Shown here in pieces: positions 36,014 through 44,899 of a DNA stretch of 64,000 nucleotides. Numbering within the stretch: the stretch's first letter is position 1; each line of letters begins with the position of its first letter. Source of the stretch: Flavobacteriaceae bacterium (GTDB lineage: Bacteria > Bacteroidota > Bacteroidia > Flavobacteriales > Flavobacteriaceae). The DNA lies in the NCBI GenBank assembly GCA_014238425.1, contig JABABD010000005.1, positions 1 to 64,000 of the forward strand, in the 5' to 3' direction. Position numbers and translations under genes: made by a program. The notes beneath the pieces were generated by a model. That model searched no databases and was not told where the DNA came from. It saw only the letters and a list, made by a program, of their open reading frames with translations.

Positions 36014-36542
36014 ATGCTTTGAGTTTTGTGAATAGATCCCATATAACCACTCCAGCACTTACTGAGATATTCAAAGAATGTTTTGTGCCATATTGAGGAA
36101 TTTCTAAAACATGGTCACTTAGGTTAACAACTTCTTGAGATACACCTTTTACCTCGTTTCCAAAAACAATGGCATAAATTGTATCCTTAATAGGAGTAAA
36201 AGCATTGAGCATTATGGCTTTTTTAGCTTGCTCTATTGAGCATATACTTATTTTTTCTTGTTGCAATTTTTTGATTAAATCAGCAGTGTTTTCAGCATAC
36301 TCCCAAGCCACACTATCTGTACTTCCTAGTGCGGTTTTGTGAATATCCTTATGAGGAGGTTTTGCTGTGATACCGCATAAGTAGATTTTTTTGATTAAAA
36401 ACGCATCACATGTTCTAAAGACAGAGCCTATGTTATTCAAGCTTCTAATGTTGTCCAAAATGACTATCAAAGGTGTTTTCTCTACACTTTTAAACGCCTC
36501 TACACTCAATCGCTCTAGTTCGCTATTCTTTAGCTTTTTCAT
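36012..36542 (-). CDS. TrmH/SpoU family RNA 2'-O-methyltransferase
   Basis: Protein of 176 residues with the trefoil-knot SPOUT signatures: motif 1 ILDNIRSLNNIGSVFRTCDA, motif 2 YAIVFGNEVKGVSQEV, motif 3 LEIPQYGTKHSLNISVSAGV. It transfers methyl groups from S-adenosylmethionine to a ribose in tRNA or rRNA. The absence of an N-terminal RNA-binding extension makes the substrate hard to predict; a tRNA (TrmL/TrmH-like) is likely. Divergent from mutS. Confidence 0.88.
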   Translation of the reverse strand: MKKLKNSELERLSVEAFKSVEKTPLIVILDNIRSLNNIGSVFRTCDAFLIKKIYLCGITAKPPHKDIHKTALGSTDSVAWEYAENTADLIKKLQQEKISICSIEQAKKAIMLNAFTPIKDTIYAIVFGNEVKGVSQEVVNLSDHVLEIPQYGTKHSLNISVSAGVVIWDLFTKLKA

Positions 36543-36644
36543 TCTGATATTTGTGAATAATTATGGATAACTTATGAACGGCCTCCATTGAAATATACTT
36601 ATTTTTATTGTTGCAAAATTAGTATTTATAAACAAATCCGAAGA

Positions 36645-39260
36645 TTGGCAGGTAAAGCAAAAAAAGTAACTCCGTTAATGCAGCAGTATAATGCTATTAA
36701 GGTGAAATATCCTGATGCATTATTATTATTTCGAGTAGGAGATTTTTACGAAACTTTTGGTGAAGATGCTGTTAAAGCAGCAGGAATTTTAGGTATTATA
36801 CTAACAAAGCGAGGTGCTGGAAGCGAAACTGAAACCGAATTGGCAGGATTTCCTCATCACTCTTTAAATACATATTTGCCAAAACTAGTAAAAGCTGGTG
36901 CGCGTGTTGCGATTTGTGATCAATTGGAAGATCCAAAACAAACCAAAACGATAGTTAAGAGAGGTGTTACAGAATTGGTGACTCCTGGTGTTGCGTTAAA
37001 TGATGAGGTATTACACTCAAAGAGCAATAATTTCTTAGCATCAGTACATTTTGGCCGTAATTTAATAGGTGTATCGTTTTTAGATATCTCCACTGGAGAA
37101 TTCTTGATCTCTCAAGGTAGTGTTGATTATATTGATAAATTGCTTCAAAATTTTAACCCTAGCGAAATTCTTATTTCCAAAAAACATCGAAAGGATTTTG
37201 AAACATCTTTTCCAGGAAACTTTAATGTTTTTCTTTTAGAAGATTGGGTATATCAAGATGATTATGCTAATGAGAAACTCGTTCGACATTTTCGAACAAA
37301 ATCATTAAAAGGCTTTGGTGTTGATGATTTATATGAAGGTATTGTTGCTTCAGGTTCTATTCTTCATTATCTAGAGGAAACACAACATAAAAAATTACAG
37401 CATATTACGGCAATCACTCGTATTGCTGAAGACGAATATGTTTGGATGGATCGTTTCACCATTCGAAATTTAGAACTATATCATTCTAATAACCAGAATG
37501 CTGTTACACTATTGAGTGTTATTGACAAAACAATTTCTCCAATGGGAGGTAGGTTATTGAAACGTTGGCTGGCTTTACCCTTAAAAAAAATAGAAGACAT
37601 AAAGAAGCGTCATGATGTCGTTGAGTATTTGATGGAGAATAATGAACTATCAGAAAAAATAAGAAATTATATAAAAAAAATAGGTGATTTAGAGCGTTTA
37701 GTGTCAAAAGTAGCGACTCAAAAAATAAGCCCAAGAGAAGTGGTTCAATTAAAAAATTCTCTCGAGGCCGTAGCACCAATTAAAGTATTAATTGATCAAT
37801 GTAAAGATAAATCTTTAAATGCATTAAGTGCTTTTTTTGATACCTGTGATGACTTACGTGATAGAATCAAAGAAACCTTGAATGAAGAAGCGCCTGTTAA
37901 TATCCTAAAGGGAAACACGATCGCTTCAAGTTTTTCGCAAGAATTAAGCGAGTTAAGGGCGTTAGCATTCTCTGGTAAGGATTATTTAGATAAAATGCTT
38001 GAACGAGAGTCTAAACGTACAGGTATTACGTCATTAAAGATAGCTTCGAATAATGTATTTGGATATTATATCGAAGTAAGAAACACTCATAAAGATAAAG
38101 TACCTGAAGAGTGGATTCGTAAACAAACGCTTGTTAATGCTGAGCGTTATATAACAGAAGAACTTAAAGAATACGAATCGAAAATTTTAGGAGCTGAAGA
38201 ACGCATATTAGCCATTGAACAGCAATTGTTTTCTGAATTGGTGCAATTCACATCTAAATTCATCGAGCCTATACAACAAAATGCATTCGTGATAGCTCAA
38301 ATAGACTGCCTCTGTGGATTTGCTCAGCTAGCGTCAGATAATCTCTATAATCGACCAATTATAGATGATTCTTACGAACTTGATATTAGAGATGGTCGTC
38401 ATCCCGTTATAGAAAAACAATTGCCATTAGGTGAAGCATATATTGCTAACGATGTATTCTTAAATAGAGATTCTCAACAAATCATTATGATTACCGGACC
38501 TAATATGTCAGGTAAGTCGGCTATATTGAGACAAACGGCCCTTATTGTATTGTTGGCACAAATTGGAAGTTTTGTTCCTGCAAAAACTGCAAAAATAGGG
38601 TTGATTGATAAAATATTTACACGCGTAGGTGCTAGTGATAACATTTCGATGGGCGAATCAACGTTTATGGTTGAGATGAATGAAACTGCCTCAATATTAA
38701 ATAATATATCAGAAAGGAGTCTGGTGTTACTCGATGAAATAGGCAGAGGTACAAGTACGTATGATGGCATTTCTATTGCATGGGCCATTAGTGAGTACTT
38801 ACACGAACATCCCGCAAAAGCTAAGACGCTCTTTGCTACTCATTATCATGAGCTTAATGAAATGACTCAAACATTTGAACGTATTAAGAACTTCAATGTA
38901 TCTATTAAAGAGTTAAAAGATAATGTGCTTTTCTTGAGAAAGTTGGTGAAAGGTGGAAGTGAGCATAGTTTTGGGATACATGTTGCTAAGATGGCTGGTA
39001 TGCCTCAACAAGTTATAAAAAGAGCTAATAAGGTTCTGAAGAAATTAGAAAAATCTCATTCTAGCGAAGAATTGTCAGACAAGGTGAAAACCTTGCAGGA
39101 TAATGAAATGCAATTAAGTTTCTTTAATCTTGATGACCCTTTACTGGAGCAAATAAAAGAGGAGATATTGACAACAGATATTGATACATTAACCCCTGTT
39201 GAAGCATTGATGAAGTTGAATGAAATCAAGCGAATGTTACGCAAGCAAAAAAGAGCATAA
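36645..39260 (+). CDS. mutS: DNA mismatch repair protein MutS
   Basis: Start placed at the TTG at 36645 ([20 protein letters not shown]), which aligns with the usual MutS N-terminus; another TTG at 36588 would add 19 Cys/Tyr-rich residues that look like upstream DNA. 871 residues. The mismatch-binding domain I has [16 protein letters not shown] with the Phe and Glu that insert at the mismatch (FYE). The ATPase has Walker [18 protein letters not shown], Walker [15 protein letters not shown] and signature [14 protein letters not shown]. It finds mispairs and recruits MutL. Single gene. Confidence 0.95.
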   Translation: MAGKAKKVTPLMQQYNAIKVKYPDALLLFRVGDFYETFGEDAVKAAGILGIILTKRGAGSETETELAGFPHHSLNTYLPKLVKAGARVAICDQLEDPKQTKTIVKRGVTELVTPGVALNDEVLHSKSNNFLASVHFGRNLIGVSFLDISTGEFLISQGSVDYIDKLLQNFNPSEILISKKHRKDFETSFPGNFNVFLLEDWVYQDDYANEKLVRHFRTKSLKGFGVDDLYEGIVASGSILHYLEETQHKKLQHITAITRIAEDEYVWMDRFTIRNLELYHSNNQNAVTLLSVIDKTISPMGGRLLKRWLALPLKKIEDIKKRHDVVEYLMENNELSEKIRNYIKKIGDLERLVSKVATQKISPREVVQLKNSLEAVAPIKVLIDQCKDKSLNALSAFFDTCDDLRDRIKETLNEEAPVNILKGNTIASSFSQELSELRALAFSGKDYLDKMLERESKRTGITSLKIASNNVFGYYIEVRNTHKDKVPEEWIRKQTLVNAERYITEELKEYESKILGAEERILAIEQQLFSELVQFTSKFIEPIQQNAFVIAQIDCLCGFAQLASDNLYNRPIIDDSYELDIRDGRHPVIEKQLPLGEAYIANDVFLNRDSQQIIMITGPNMSGKSAILRQTALIVLLAQIGSFVPAKTAKIGLIDKIFTRVGASDNISMGESTFMVEMNETASILNNISERSLVLLDEIGRGTSTYDGISIAWAISEYLHEHPAKAKTLFATHYHELNEMTQTFERIKNFNVSIKELKDNVLFLRKLVKGGSEHSFGIHVAKMAGMPQQVIKRANKVLKKLEKSHSSEELSDKVKTLQDNEMQLSFFNLDDPLLEQIKEEILTTDIDTLTPVEALMKLNEIKRMLRKQKRA

Positions 39261-39288
39261 TTTTTACGTTCTTTTTAAGTAAAAGACT

Positions 39289-39317
39289 TTGCAATTAATT
39301 CAAATATCTTAAATTTG
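39289..39317 (+). promoter_or_regulatory. Promoter of the tRNA-Gly/tRNA-Leu unit
   Basis: TTG at 39289-39291 and TAAATTTG at 39310-39317, separated by 18 bases, match the Bacteroidota housekeeping consensus; tRNA-Gly begins 40 bases later. Confidence 0.7.
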
Positions 39318-39357
39318 CAACCGCAATAATATTTATTGCATGTTCTTTTAAAACAAT

Positions 39358-39429
39358 GCGAAAGTAGCTCAGGGGTAGAGCATCACCTTGCCAAGGTGAG
39401 GGTCGCGGGTTCAAATCCCGTCTTTCGCT
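39358..39429 (+). tRNA. tRNA-Gly (anticodon GCC)
   Basis: Cloverleaf by eye: acceptor GCGAAAG (39358-39364) with CTTTCGC (39422-39428), discriminator T, D arm GCTC-GAGC, anticodon stem CACC/GGTG closing the loop TTGCCAA with anticodon GCC, T arm GCGGG with GGTTCAAATCCCG. 72 bases, CCA not encoded. It is the first of two tRNAs in one unit. Confidence 0.97.
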
Positions 39430-39478
39430 CTGAATACTAAATTTATACCAAGCGATGTGTTTAACATAGTCGCAGCAC

Positions 39479-39562
39479 GCTGAAGTGGTGGAATTGGTAG
39501 ACACGTTGGACTTAAAATCCAATGTCCCTTGGGACGTACGGGTTCAAGTCCCGTCTTCAGTA
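39479..39562 (+). tRNA. tRNA-Leu (anticodon TAA)
   Basis: Class II tRNA of 84 bases with a long variable arm (GTCCCTTGGGAC). Acceptor GCTGAAG with CTTCAGT (first pair G-U), anticodon stem TTGGA/TCCAA around CTTAAAA with anticodon TAA, T arm ACGGG with GGTTCAAGTCCCGT. It reads UUA codons, frequent in this AT-rich genome. It lies 49 bases after tRNA-Gly and is followed by a terminator. Confidence 0.97.
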
Positions 39563-39569
39563 CAAATGA

Positions 39570-39600
39570 GAAAACCAAGACGAAAGTCTTGGTTTTCTTG
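39570..39600 (+). terminator. Intrinsic terminator of the tRNA unit
   Basis: GAAAACCAAGAC (39570-39581) pairs with GTCTTGGTTTTC around a GAAA tetraloop, then TT. A T-poor tail, but the stem is long and the position, 7 bases after tRNA-Leu, is right. Confidence 0.75.
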
Positions 39601-39716
39601 TTTCAGAACATTTCGAAAAAGTTTGTTTTTGAGAATGTGAAGAAACAAAAGAATAGCCCCATAGTTGCTGGGTTTTATTTTAACTTATTGAAACAAGGAC
39701 TCGCCGCAGGCAATTT

Positions 39717-39726
39717 CCGTCTTCAG
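39717..39726 (+). repeat. Short repeat of the tRNA-Leu 3' end
   Basis: CCGTCTTCAG at 39717-39726 repeats 39551-39560 in the T-arm and acceptor of tRNA-Leu, 166 bases downstream, with a partly matching preceding context (TTTCCGT against GTCCCGT). It may be the remains of a second tRNA copy or an attachment-site scar. The 219-base stretch 39563-39781 holds no credible gene. Confidence 0.35.
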
Positions 39727-39730
39727 CGCA

Positions 39731-39764
39731 AAAAAAAGCCGATACATTTGTATCGGCTTTTTTT
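39731..39764. terminator. Bidirectional terminator between the tRNA unit and hemD
   Basis: AAAAAAAGCCGATACA pairs with TGTATCGGCTTTTTTT with a TT centre. The symmetrical A and T flanks give a T run on both strands; it stands 18 bases past the hemD stop, and a second terminator for plus-strand transcripts. Confidence 0.85.
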
Positions 39765-39781
39765 AGTATATAAAATTTTCT

Positions 39782-40528
39782 CTATTTTTTATTAGCTTTT
39801 TCAATGTACTTTTTCAAAGCCATAGTCATAGAAGGTGTTTCAGGTGTTGGAGCCGATATATCCACTCTTAATCCATGATCTTCTACGGCCTTTATAGTAG
39901 TGTTTCCAAATACTGCTATACGTGTATCGTTTTGCTTGAAATTTGGAAAATTCTTGAGTAAAGAATCTATTCCAGATGGACTGAAAAACACCAGAATATC
40001 ATAGTACACGTTTGCAAGATCCGAAAGATCGCTAACTACAGTTTTATAAAATGTCCCTTGCTTCCAATTAATATCTAGTTCATTTAGAGTCGCGGGAACT
40101 TGTGGTTTTAATTTGTCTGTAGTCGGCAATAGGAACGTCTCATCTTTATATTTTTTGATGAGTGGTGATAATTCTTGGAATGTTCGCTTACCAACATATA
40201 TTTTACGCTTTCTATAAACAACGTATTTCTGCAAATAAAAAGCTACTGCTTCGGATTGGCAAAAATATTTCATCGCATCAGGTACTTTAAAACGCATTTC
40301 TTCTGCTACTCTAAAGAAGTGATCTACAGCATTTCTACTCGTTAATATTATGGCCGAATAGTTGTTAAGATCTATTTTTTGTAGTCTGATGTCTTTAGCT
40401 TCTACCCCTTCAACATGAATGAATGGTCTAAAATCTATTTTGACGCGCTGCTTTTCTTGAAGCTCGAAATATGGCGAATTTTCTATTTTAGGCTCTGGTT
40501 GAGAAACCAAAATTGTTTTCACTTTCAT
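39782..40528 (-). CDS. hemD: Uroporphyrinogen-III synthase
   Basis: Protein of 248 residues. It closes and inverts ring D of hydroxymethylbilane to give uroporphyrinogen III for heme. The family is divergent in sequence; recognisable parts are TILVSQPEPKIENSPYF, the YSAIILTSRNAVDHFF strand, RTFQELSPLI, FYKTVVSD, DILVFFSPSGIDSLL and the C-terminal IAVFGNTTIKAVEDHGLRV. It lies 6 bases after the DUF4271 gene; this gene pair is conserved in Bacteroidota. Confidence 0.9.
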   Translation of the reverse strand: MKVKTILVSQPEPKIENSPYFELQEKQRVKIDFRPFIHVEGVEAKDIRLQKIDLNNYSAIILTSRNAVDHFFRVAEEMRFKVPDAMKYFCQSEAVAFYLQKYVVYRKRKIYVGKRTFQELSPLIKKYKDETFLLPTTDKLKPQVPATLNELDINWKQGTFYKTVVSDLSDLANVYYDILVFFSPSGIDSLLKNFPNFKQNDTRIAVFGNTTIKAVEDHGLRVDISAPTPETPSMTMALKKYIEKANKK

Positions 40529-40534
40529 AGGCTG

Positions 40535-41191
40535 CTACTTTTCTGCAACGCCAATCATTATTTTATATAAAATAATGTAAGGCGAAATTTCAAGTGCGCA
40601 AAGATACAAAATAAAATAAAATAAGTTGTTGATTATTAACTTTTGATGATTTTTTATCGTGGTTAGAATGCCAATTAAATTTACTATAAAAAGGATAAAA
40701 ACAGTTATGTAAATAATATTTTTGGTTGGATTTATGGTATACAGTAGCAATATGTTGAACGGTATGAGAATTAAACCAAGGTAATTTCGATAACTTATTT
40801 TTTGAAAAAGATAAGAATCGATTAACTCATCTATTTCAAATAGGCTTCCAATTAGTCGCTCAGCCAGTATCTTTATTAAGAAAATAGTCCCTAATCCAAT
40901 CGCTAATTTCGCGAATAAATCAAGTGATAACTCAAAGTCATTAGATTGTTTCCTCATTATAAGCATAATGAACAATACAGATGAAATTATAAGATTCAAA
41001 AACATCAAACCATCAAAAGCATCAATAAATTTTTGATCTCTAGAGTGAATTTTAAGATACTTGGAATTGCCAACCAAAGTTAAGAAGTCATTAAATCGTG
41101 AGGCAAATGCTAGTTTTGTAGTTGCTACTAAAGCAATTGAAATAACCAATAAGATTGTAAACCATTCATTTGAAAGTATCTCCCTAAGCAT
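40535..41191 (-). CDS. DUF4271 integral membrane protein
   Basis: Protein of 218 residues with six hydrophobic segments (for example WFTILLVISIALVATTKLAF, LGTIFLIKILAERLIGSLF, IIYITVFILFIVNLIGILTT). The pattern of DUF4271, a Bacteroidota-specific family regularly placed just before hemD. Function unknown; conserved linkage to hemD hints at heme or envelope, but nothing in the sequence proves it. Confidence 0.85.
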   Translation of the reverse strand: MLREILSNEWFTILLVISIALVATTKLAFASRFNDFLTLVGNSKYLKIHSRDQKFIDAFDGLMFLNLIISSVLFIMLIMRKQSNDFELSLDLFAKLAIGLGTIFLIKILAERLIGSLFEIDELIDSYLFQKISYRNYLGLILIPFNILLLYTINPTKNIIYITVFILFIVNLIGILTTIKNHQKLIINNLFYFILYLCALEISPYIILYKIMIGVAEK

Positions 41192-41295
41192 AATGCTAAA
41201 TTATTATAAATAACCCTATTTTATGCATAATAAGTCCTTAAATAACATAAATCGTATTAACGAAATAGATTACTTTTGTCAAAAAGCATTAGCAA

Positions 41296-42021
41296 ATGAG
41301 TGATGCCATTGTCATTATACCTACCTATAATGAAATTGAGAATCTTGAGGCTATTGTGAATGCCGTTTTTTCGCAAGAAAAACAGTTTCACATATTAGTC
41401 GTCGATGATAATTCTCCGGATTTAACAGCCTTAAAAGTAGAAGAATTACAGCATGTTTTTCATGATAAGCTCTTCTTGTTAAAACGTAAGGAGAAATCTG
41501 GTTTAGGAACGGCCTATATTGCGGGCTTTAAATGGTGTTTGAAGCGTAACTATCTTTATATATTTGAGATGGATGCTGATTTCTCACATAATCCTAATGA
41601 TCTCATACGATTGTATAATGCATGTTCTATTGATGGCGCCGATGTTGCCATTGGATCTAGATACATTAAAGGTGTTAATGTTGTGAATTGGCCAATGCAA
41701 AGAGTGTTGATGTCTTATCTAGCATCAAAATACGTAAGATTAATAACAAGAATGAAAATTCAAGACACCACTGCTGGTTTTGTGTGCTATAAACGACACG
41801 TATTAGAGACTTTGAGTTTAGATAAGATAAAATTTGTAGGTTATGCGTTTCAGATAGAGATGAAGTTTAAGGCCTATTTAAAGAAGTTTAAGATTGTTGA
41901 GATTCCTGTAATTTTCATGGATAGAGAGAAAGGGCAATCAAAATTAAGTGGTGGCATAATTTCTGAGGCAGTATTTGGAGTTATTTCGATGAAATTAAAA
42001 AGTTTGTTTTCTAAGAATTAA
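41296..42021 (+). CDS. Family 2 glycosyltransferase, dolichol-phosphate-mannose-synthase-like
   Basis: Protein of 241 residues. GT-A fold with IPTYNEIENLEAIV at the start, VVDDNSPD, GLGTAYIAGFKW and the metal-binding EMDADFSHNP, then IGSRYIKGVNV and DTTAGFVCYKR. It matches polyprenol-monophosphomannose synthases, which move mannose (or a similar sugar) from a nucleotide to a polyprenol carrier. A TACTTTTG at 41271-41278 is a possible -7 element. It is followed at 1 base distance by pyrC, with a DUF4296 gene behind, a Flavobacteriia-typical gene order. Confidence 0.93.
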   Translation: MSDAIVIIPTYNEIENLEAIVNAVFSQEKQFHILVVDDNSPDLTALKVEELQHVFHDKLFLLKRKEKSGLGTAYIAGFKWCLKRNYLYIFEMDADFSHNPNDLIRLYNACSIDGADVAIGSRYIKGVNVVNWPMQRVLMSYLASKYVRLITRMKIQDTTAGFVCYKRHVLETLSLDKIKFVGYAFQIEMKFKAYLKKFKIVEIPVIFMDREKGQSKLSGGIISEAVFGVISMKLKSLFSKN

Positions 42022-42022
42022 T

Positions 42023-43369
42023 ATGAAAAAAAGAACGGTACTTATTAAAAATGCTAATATCGTCAATGCAGGTAAAATTATTCATGGCGATATTCTTATT
42101 GAAGGGAAATTTATTAAGGAGGTATCTACGTCTATAAGTGCTAAACATGCTGATGTTCATGTGTTTGATGCTGAAGGAAAACACGTATTTCCAGGAGTTA
42201 TTGATGATCAAGTACATTTTAGAGAACCAGGCCTAACACATAAAGCGACTATAAAAACAGAATCTAAAGCTGCTATTGCTGGTGGTATTACATCATTTAT
42301 TGAGATGCCAAATACAAATCCGCAATCTACAACTATTGAAGAATTAGAGAAGAAATTTGAGATTGCTTCAAGAACATCTTCTGCGAATTATTCTTTTATG
42401 TTTGGCGGAACTAATGATAATCTTGATGAAATCCTGAAAGTAAACCCAAAAACTGTAGCTGGTTTGAAATTGTTTTTAGGTTCTTCAACGGGTAATATGT
42501 TGGTGGATGATTCTGAAGTTTTAGAAAGGATATTCTCAAGCACTGATTTGTTGATTTCTGCACATTGCGAAGACGAAACAACCATCAGAAAGAATTTTCA
42601 AAAATACAAGGAAACCTATGGAGATGATATTCCTATGGAATACCATCCTGAAATTAGGAGTGAAGAAGCATGTTATTTATCTTCTTCTAATGCCATTGCA
42701 TTGGCTAAGAAAACTGGCGCTCGTTTACATGTGTTTCATTTATCTAGTGGAAAGGAAACAGAACTGTTGTCAAATAATGTTCCTTTAAAAGATAAAAAAA
42801 TTACGGCAGAGGTATGTATTCATCATTTGTGGTTCTCGGATAAAGATTATAAAGATAAGGGCACGTTGATAAAATGGAATCCAGCGATAAAGACCGAGAC
42901 TGACAAAAATAAGCTGTGGGAGGCTCTATTGGACGATAGGATTGATGTTATTGCAACAGATCATGCACCTCATACACTAGAGGAAAAAGAGAACGTTTAT
43001 ACTAAAGCGCCATCTGGAGGACCTTTAGTTCAACATGGTTTGGTAGCCATGTTGGAGAACTACCATTCAGAAAAGATAAGCTTGGAGAAAATTGTTGAGA
43101 AAATGTGTCATAATCCTTCTATATTGTTTCAAATAGAGAAAAGAGGATATATTAAGGAAGGTTATTTTGCAGATCTTGTATTTGTAGACTTAAATAATCC
43201 ATGGACAGTCAATAAAGATAATATACTTTACAAATGTGGCTGGTCTCCGTTTGAAGGCACAACATTTAAATCTAGAGTGACACATACTTTTATAAATGGA
43301 GAGCTAGCATATAAGAATTTTAAGTTCTATGACGTTAATACTGCAATGAGACTTACTTTTAACAGATGA
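42023..43369 (+). CDS. pyrC: Dihydroorotase
   Basis: Protein of 448 residues, class I type. It closes carbamoyl-aspartate to dihydroorotate in pyrimidine synthesis. Motifs: PGVIDDQVHFREPGLTHK, IEMPNTNPQ, KLFLGSSTGNM, SAHCEDE, HVFHLSSGKE, HHLWFS and ATDHAPHT. In the first metal motif the usual DxHxH reads D61-D-Q63-V-H65, so the first His is Gln. I recall this DDQVH form in other Bacteroidota enzymes, so it is a lineage trait rather than decay. The DUF4296 gene begins 4 bases before its stop. Confidence 0.95.
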   Translation: MKKRTVLIKNANIVNAGKIIHGDILIEGKFIKEVSTSISAKHADVHVFDAEGKHVFPGVIDDQVHFREPGLTHKATIKTESKAAIAGGITSFIEMPNTNPQSTTIEELEKKFEIASRTSSANYSFMFGGTNDNLDEILKVNPKTVAGLKLFLGSSTGNMLVDDSEVLERIFSSTDLLISAHCEDETTIRKNFQKYKETYGDDIPMEYHPEIRSEEACYLSSSNAIALAKKTGARLHVFHLSSGKETELLSNNVPLKDKKITAEVCIHHLWFSDKDYKDKGTLIKWNPAIKTETDKNKLWEALLDDRIDVIATDHAPHTLEEKENVYTKAPSGGPLVQHGLVAMLENYHSEKISLEKIVEKMCHNPSILFQIEKRGYIKEGYFADLVFVDLNNPWTVNKDNILYKCGWSPFEGTTFKSRVTHTFINGELAYKNFKFYDVNTAMRLTFNR

Positions 43370-43845
43370 AAAAACACTTAACCTGGACAGTTGTTTTAGG
43401 GATACTAGTATCTTGCAGTAACACCAAGATAAAAAAGCCTGATAATCTTATTTCGCAGAACCAAATGGTAGATGTTATTGTCGATCTTACTTTACTAAAT
43501 TCGGCTCAAGGACTAAATAAATCTATACTTGATGATAAAGGTATTTCACCTGAAGCTTTTATTTATAAAAAGTATGATATTGATAGTTTACAATTCTTTA
43601 AGAGTAATGAATATTACGCTCATAATATAGATGCCTATGAAGAGATGTATGTGCAAATAAAGGCAAGGCTTGAACAAGAAAAAATAAAATATAAAAAGAT
43701 GGGTGATCAGGAAGCTAAGGAGAAAAAAAGGCTGGACTCCTTAAGGCGCATTAAGAATAGAGCTAATAAAATATCTAAGGAACAATACGATAAACTTAAG
43801 AATATCAAAAGTCCTTTAAAAATAAACGACTCACTTCCTGAATAG
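43366..43845 (+). CDS. DUF4296 lipoprotein
   Basis: Protein of 159 residues with the lipobox LVSC, Cys at about 17. A DUF4296-type domain (NQMVDVIVDLTLLNSAQG, YKKYDIDSLQFFKSNEYYA) is followed by a Lys/Glu-rich helical tail. Bacteroidota-specific; role unknown. Start overlaps pyrC by 4 bases (ATGA), so it is translated with it. Its 3' end overlaps that of the opposing SDR gene by 41 bases. Confidence 0.88.
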   Translation: MKKHLTWTVVLGILVSCSNTKIKKPDNLISQNQMVDVIVDLTLLNSAQGLNKSILDDKGISPEAFIYKKYDIDSLQFFKSNEYYAHNIDAYEEMYVQIKARLEQEKIKYKKMGDQEAKEKKRLDSLRRIKNRANKISKEQYDKLKNIKSPLKINDSLPE

Positions 43846-44812
43846 ATCTTTTTATGGGCTTGAATTGAAAATCAATACTCTCTTTTATTTTGGTATTCGA
43901 GTAAATAGATTCAACACGTATTGACCTCGCCATTTGTTTTGTTAGCCTCCTACGTTTCTTTCTAAGTAAATGACGAAGCCAATCTAAACGCCATGCCATA
44001 TTTAGCATTTGGGCTTTAGCTTCTTTCTTTGGTGGTTGAATTTTTAATTCTGAGGCCACATGTTCCGCAAATTTCTTGAAGCTCCAATTCTCCGAAACTA
44101 ATATATAGCGTTCACTACTAATGTTATTATTCATTAGAATGGTCATAACATCAATAACATCATGTATATCAACATATCCAGTGACTCCATTTGTATAGTA
44201 TGTCATGCCTTTTCGAACGCGCTTGAACAAACTACCACTACCTGAGCGCCAGGAGCCACCACCTAAAATAATTCCTGGATTAACAATCACAGCGTTTAAA
44301 CCTTCTTGTGTACCACGCCAAACTTCCATTTCTGCACCATATTTTGTAATGGCATAAACGCTATGATCTGCCTCAGGATTCCAAGGAGATTCTTCTGTTA
44401 TTCGAAGGCCTGGTTTTTCTTCTCCAATGGCAGCAATACTGCTTACATAGCAAAGTTTGGAAATAGCATTTACAATACAAAGGTTGACTACATTAGCCGT
44501 ACCTTCTATGTTGACTTTACGAAGGATGTAATAATCATTAGGGTCAAATGATACTAAAGCAGCACAATGATACACTTTCTTGATTCCAATGAAGTGTTCC
44601 TGTAATAAAGAGATATCTAGTATGTCACCTTTTACCCATTCAATTTTTGAAAATAAAGACTCAAAATCATTAGTAAAGTAAGAGAAGACGCGCCTAGTTA
44701 ATTTAATTTTTTCTTCGCTTCTATATATAGCTCTAACAGTATCTTCTGTTTGAGTTAGTTTATAAAGTAGATGAGACCCTACCAATCCTGTACCACCAGT
44801 AACTAATATCAT
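43805..44812 (-). CDS. NAD-dependent epimerase/dehydratase family reductase (SDR)
   Basis: Protein of 335 residues, extended short-chain dehydrogenase. Rossmann glycine motif VTGGTGLVGSHLLYKL, VYHCAALVSFDPNDY, the catalytic YAITKYGAE (YxxxK), and IVNPGIILGGG. It could be a dihydroflavonol-4-reductase-like or sugar-nucleotide enzyme; the substrate is not predictable. Its last 41 bases run through the end of the DUF4296 gene on the opposite strand. Confidence 0.92.
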   Translation of the reverse strand: MILVTGGTGLVGSHLLYKLTQTEDTVRAIYRSEEKIKLTRRVFSYFTNDFESLFSKIEWVKGDILDISLLQEHFIGIKKVYHCAALVSFDPNDYYILRKVNIEGTANVVNLCIVNAISKLCYVSSIAAIGEEKPGLRITEESPWNPEADHSVYAITKYGAEMEVWRGTQEGLNAVIVNPGIILGGGSWRSGSGSLFKRVRKGMTYYTNGVTGYVDIHDVIDVMTILMNNNISSERYILVSENWSFKKFAEHVASELKIQPPKKEAKAQMLNMAWRLDWLRHLLRKKRRRLTKQMARSIRVESIYSNTKIKESIDFQFKPIKRSIQEVSRLFLKDF

Positions 44813-44844
44813 AGAGCTAAGTTACCCTTTTTTGTAATTGTCTT

Positions 44845-44873
44845 TTGTCATTGCACTTATAAATATATCTTTG
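44845..44873 (+). promoter_or_regulatory. Promoter of tyrS
   Basis: TTG at 44845-44847 and TATCTTTG at 44866-44873, 18 bases apart, match the Bacteroidota consensus; the ATG is 26 bases downstream. Confidence 0.7.
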
Positions 44874-44899
44874 CCATAAATTAATATAAACAATATCAA

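Noticed and set aside
39295..39522. Minus-strand open frame over tRNA-Gly with RRDLNPRPSPWQG
   Set aside because: The sequence is the antisense translation of the tRNA, a well-known spurious protein.
39529..39795. Plus-strand open frame starting inside tRNA-Leu (begins GRTGSSPVFS)
   Set aside because: It covers the 3' half of the tRNA and both downstream terminators; the GRTGSSPVFS start is the usual artefact of translating a tRNA T arm.
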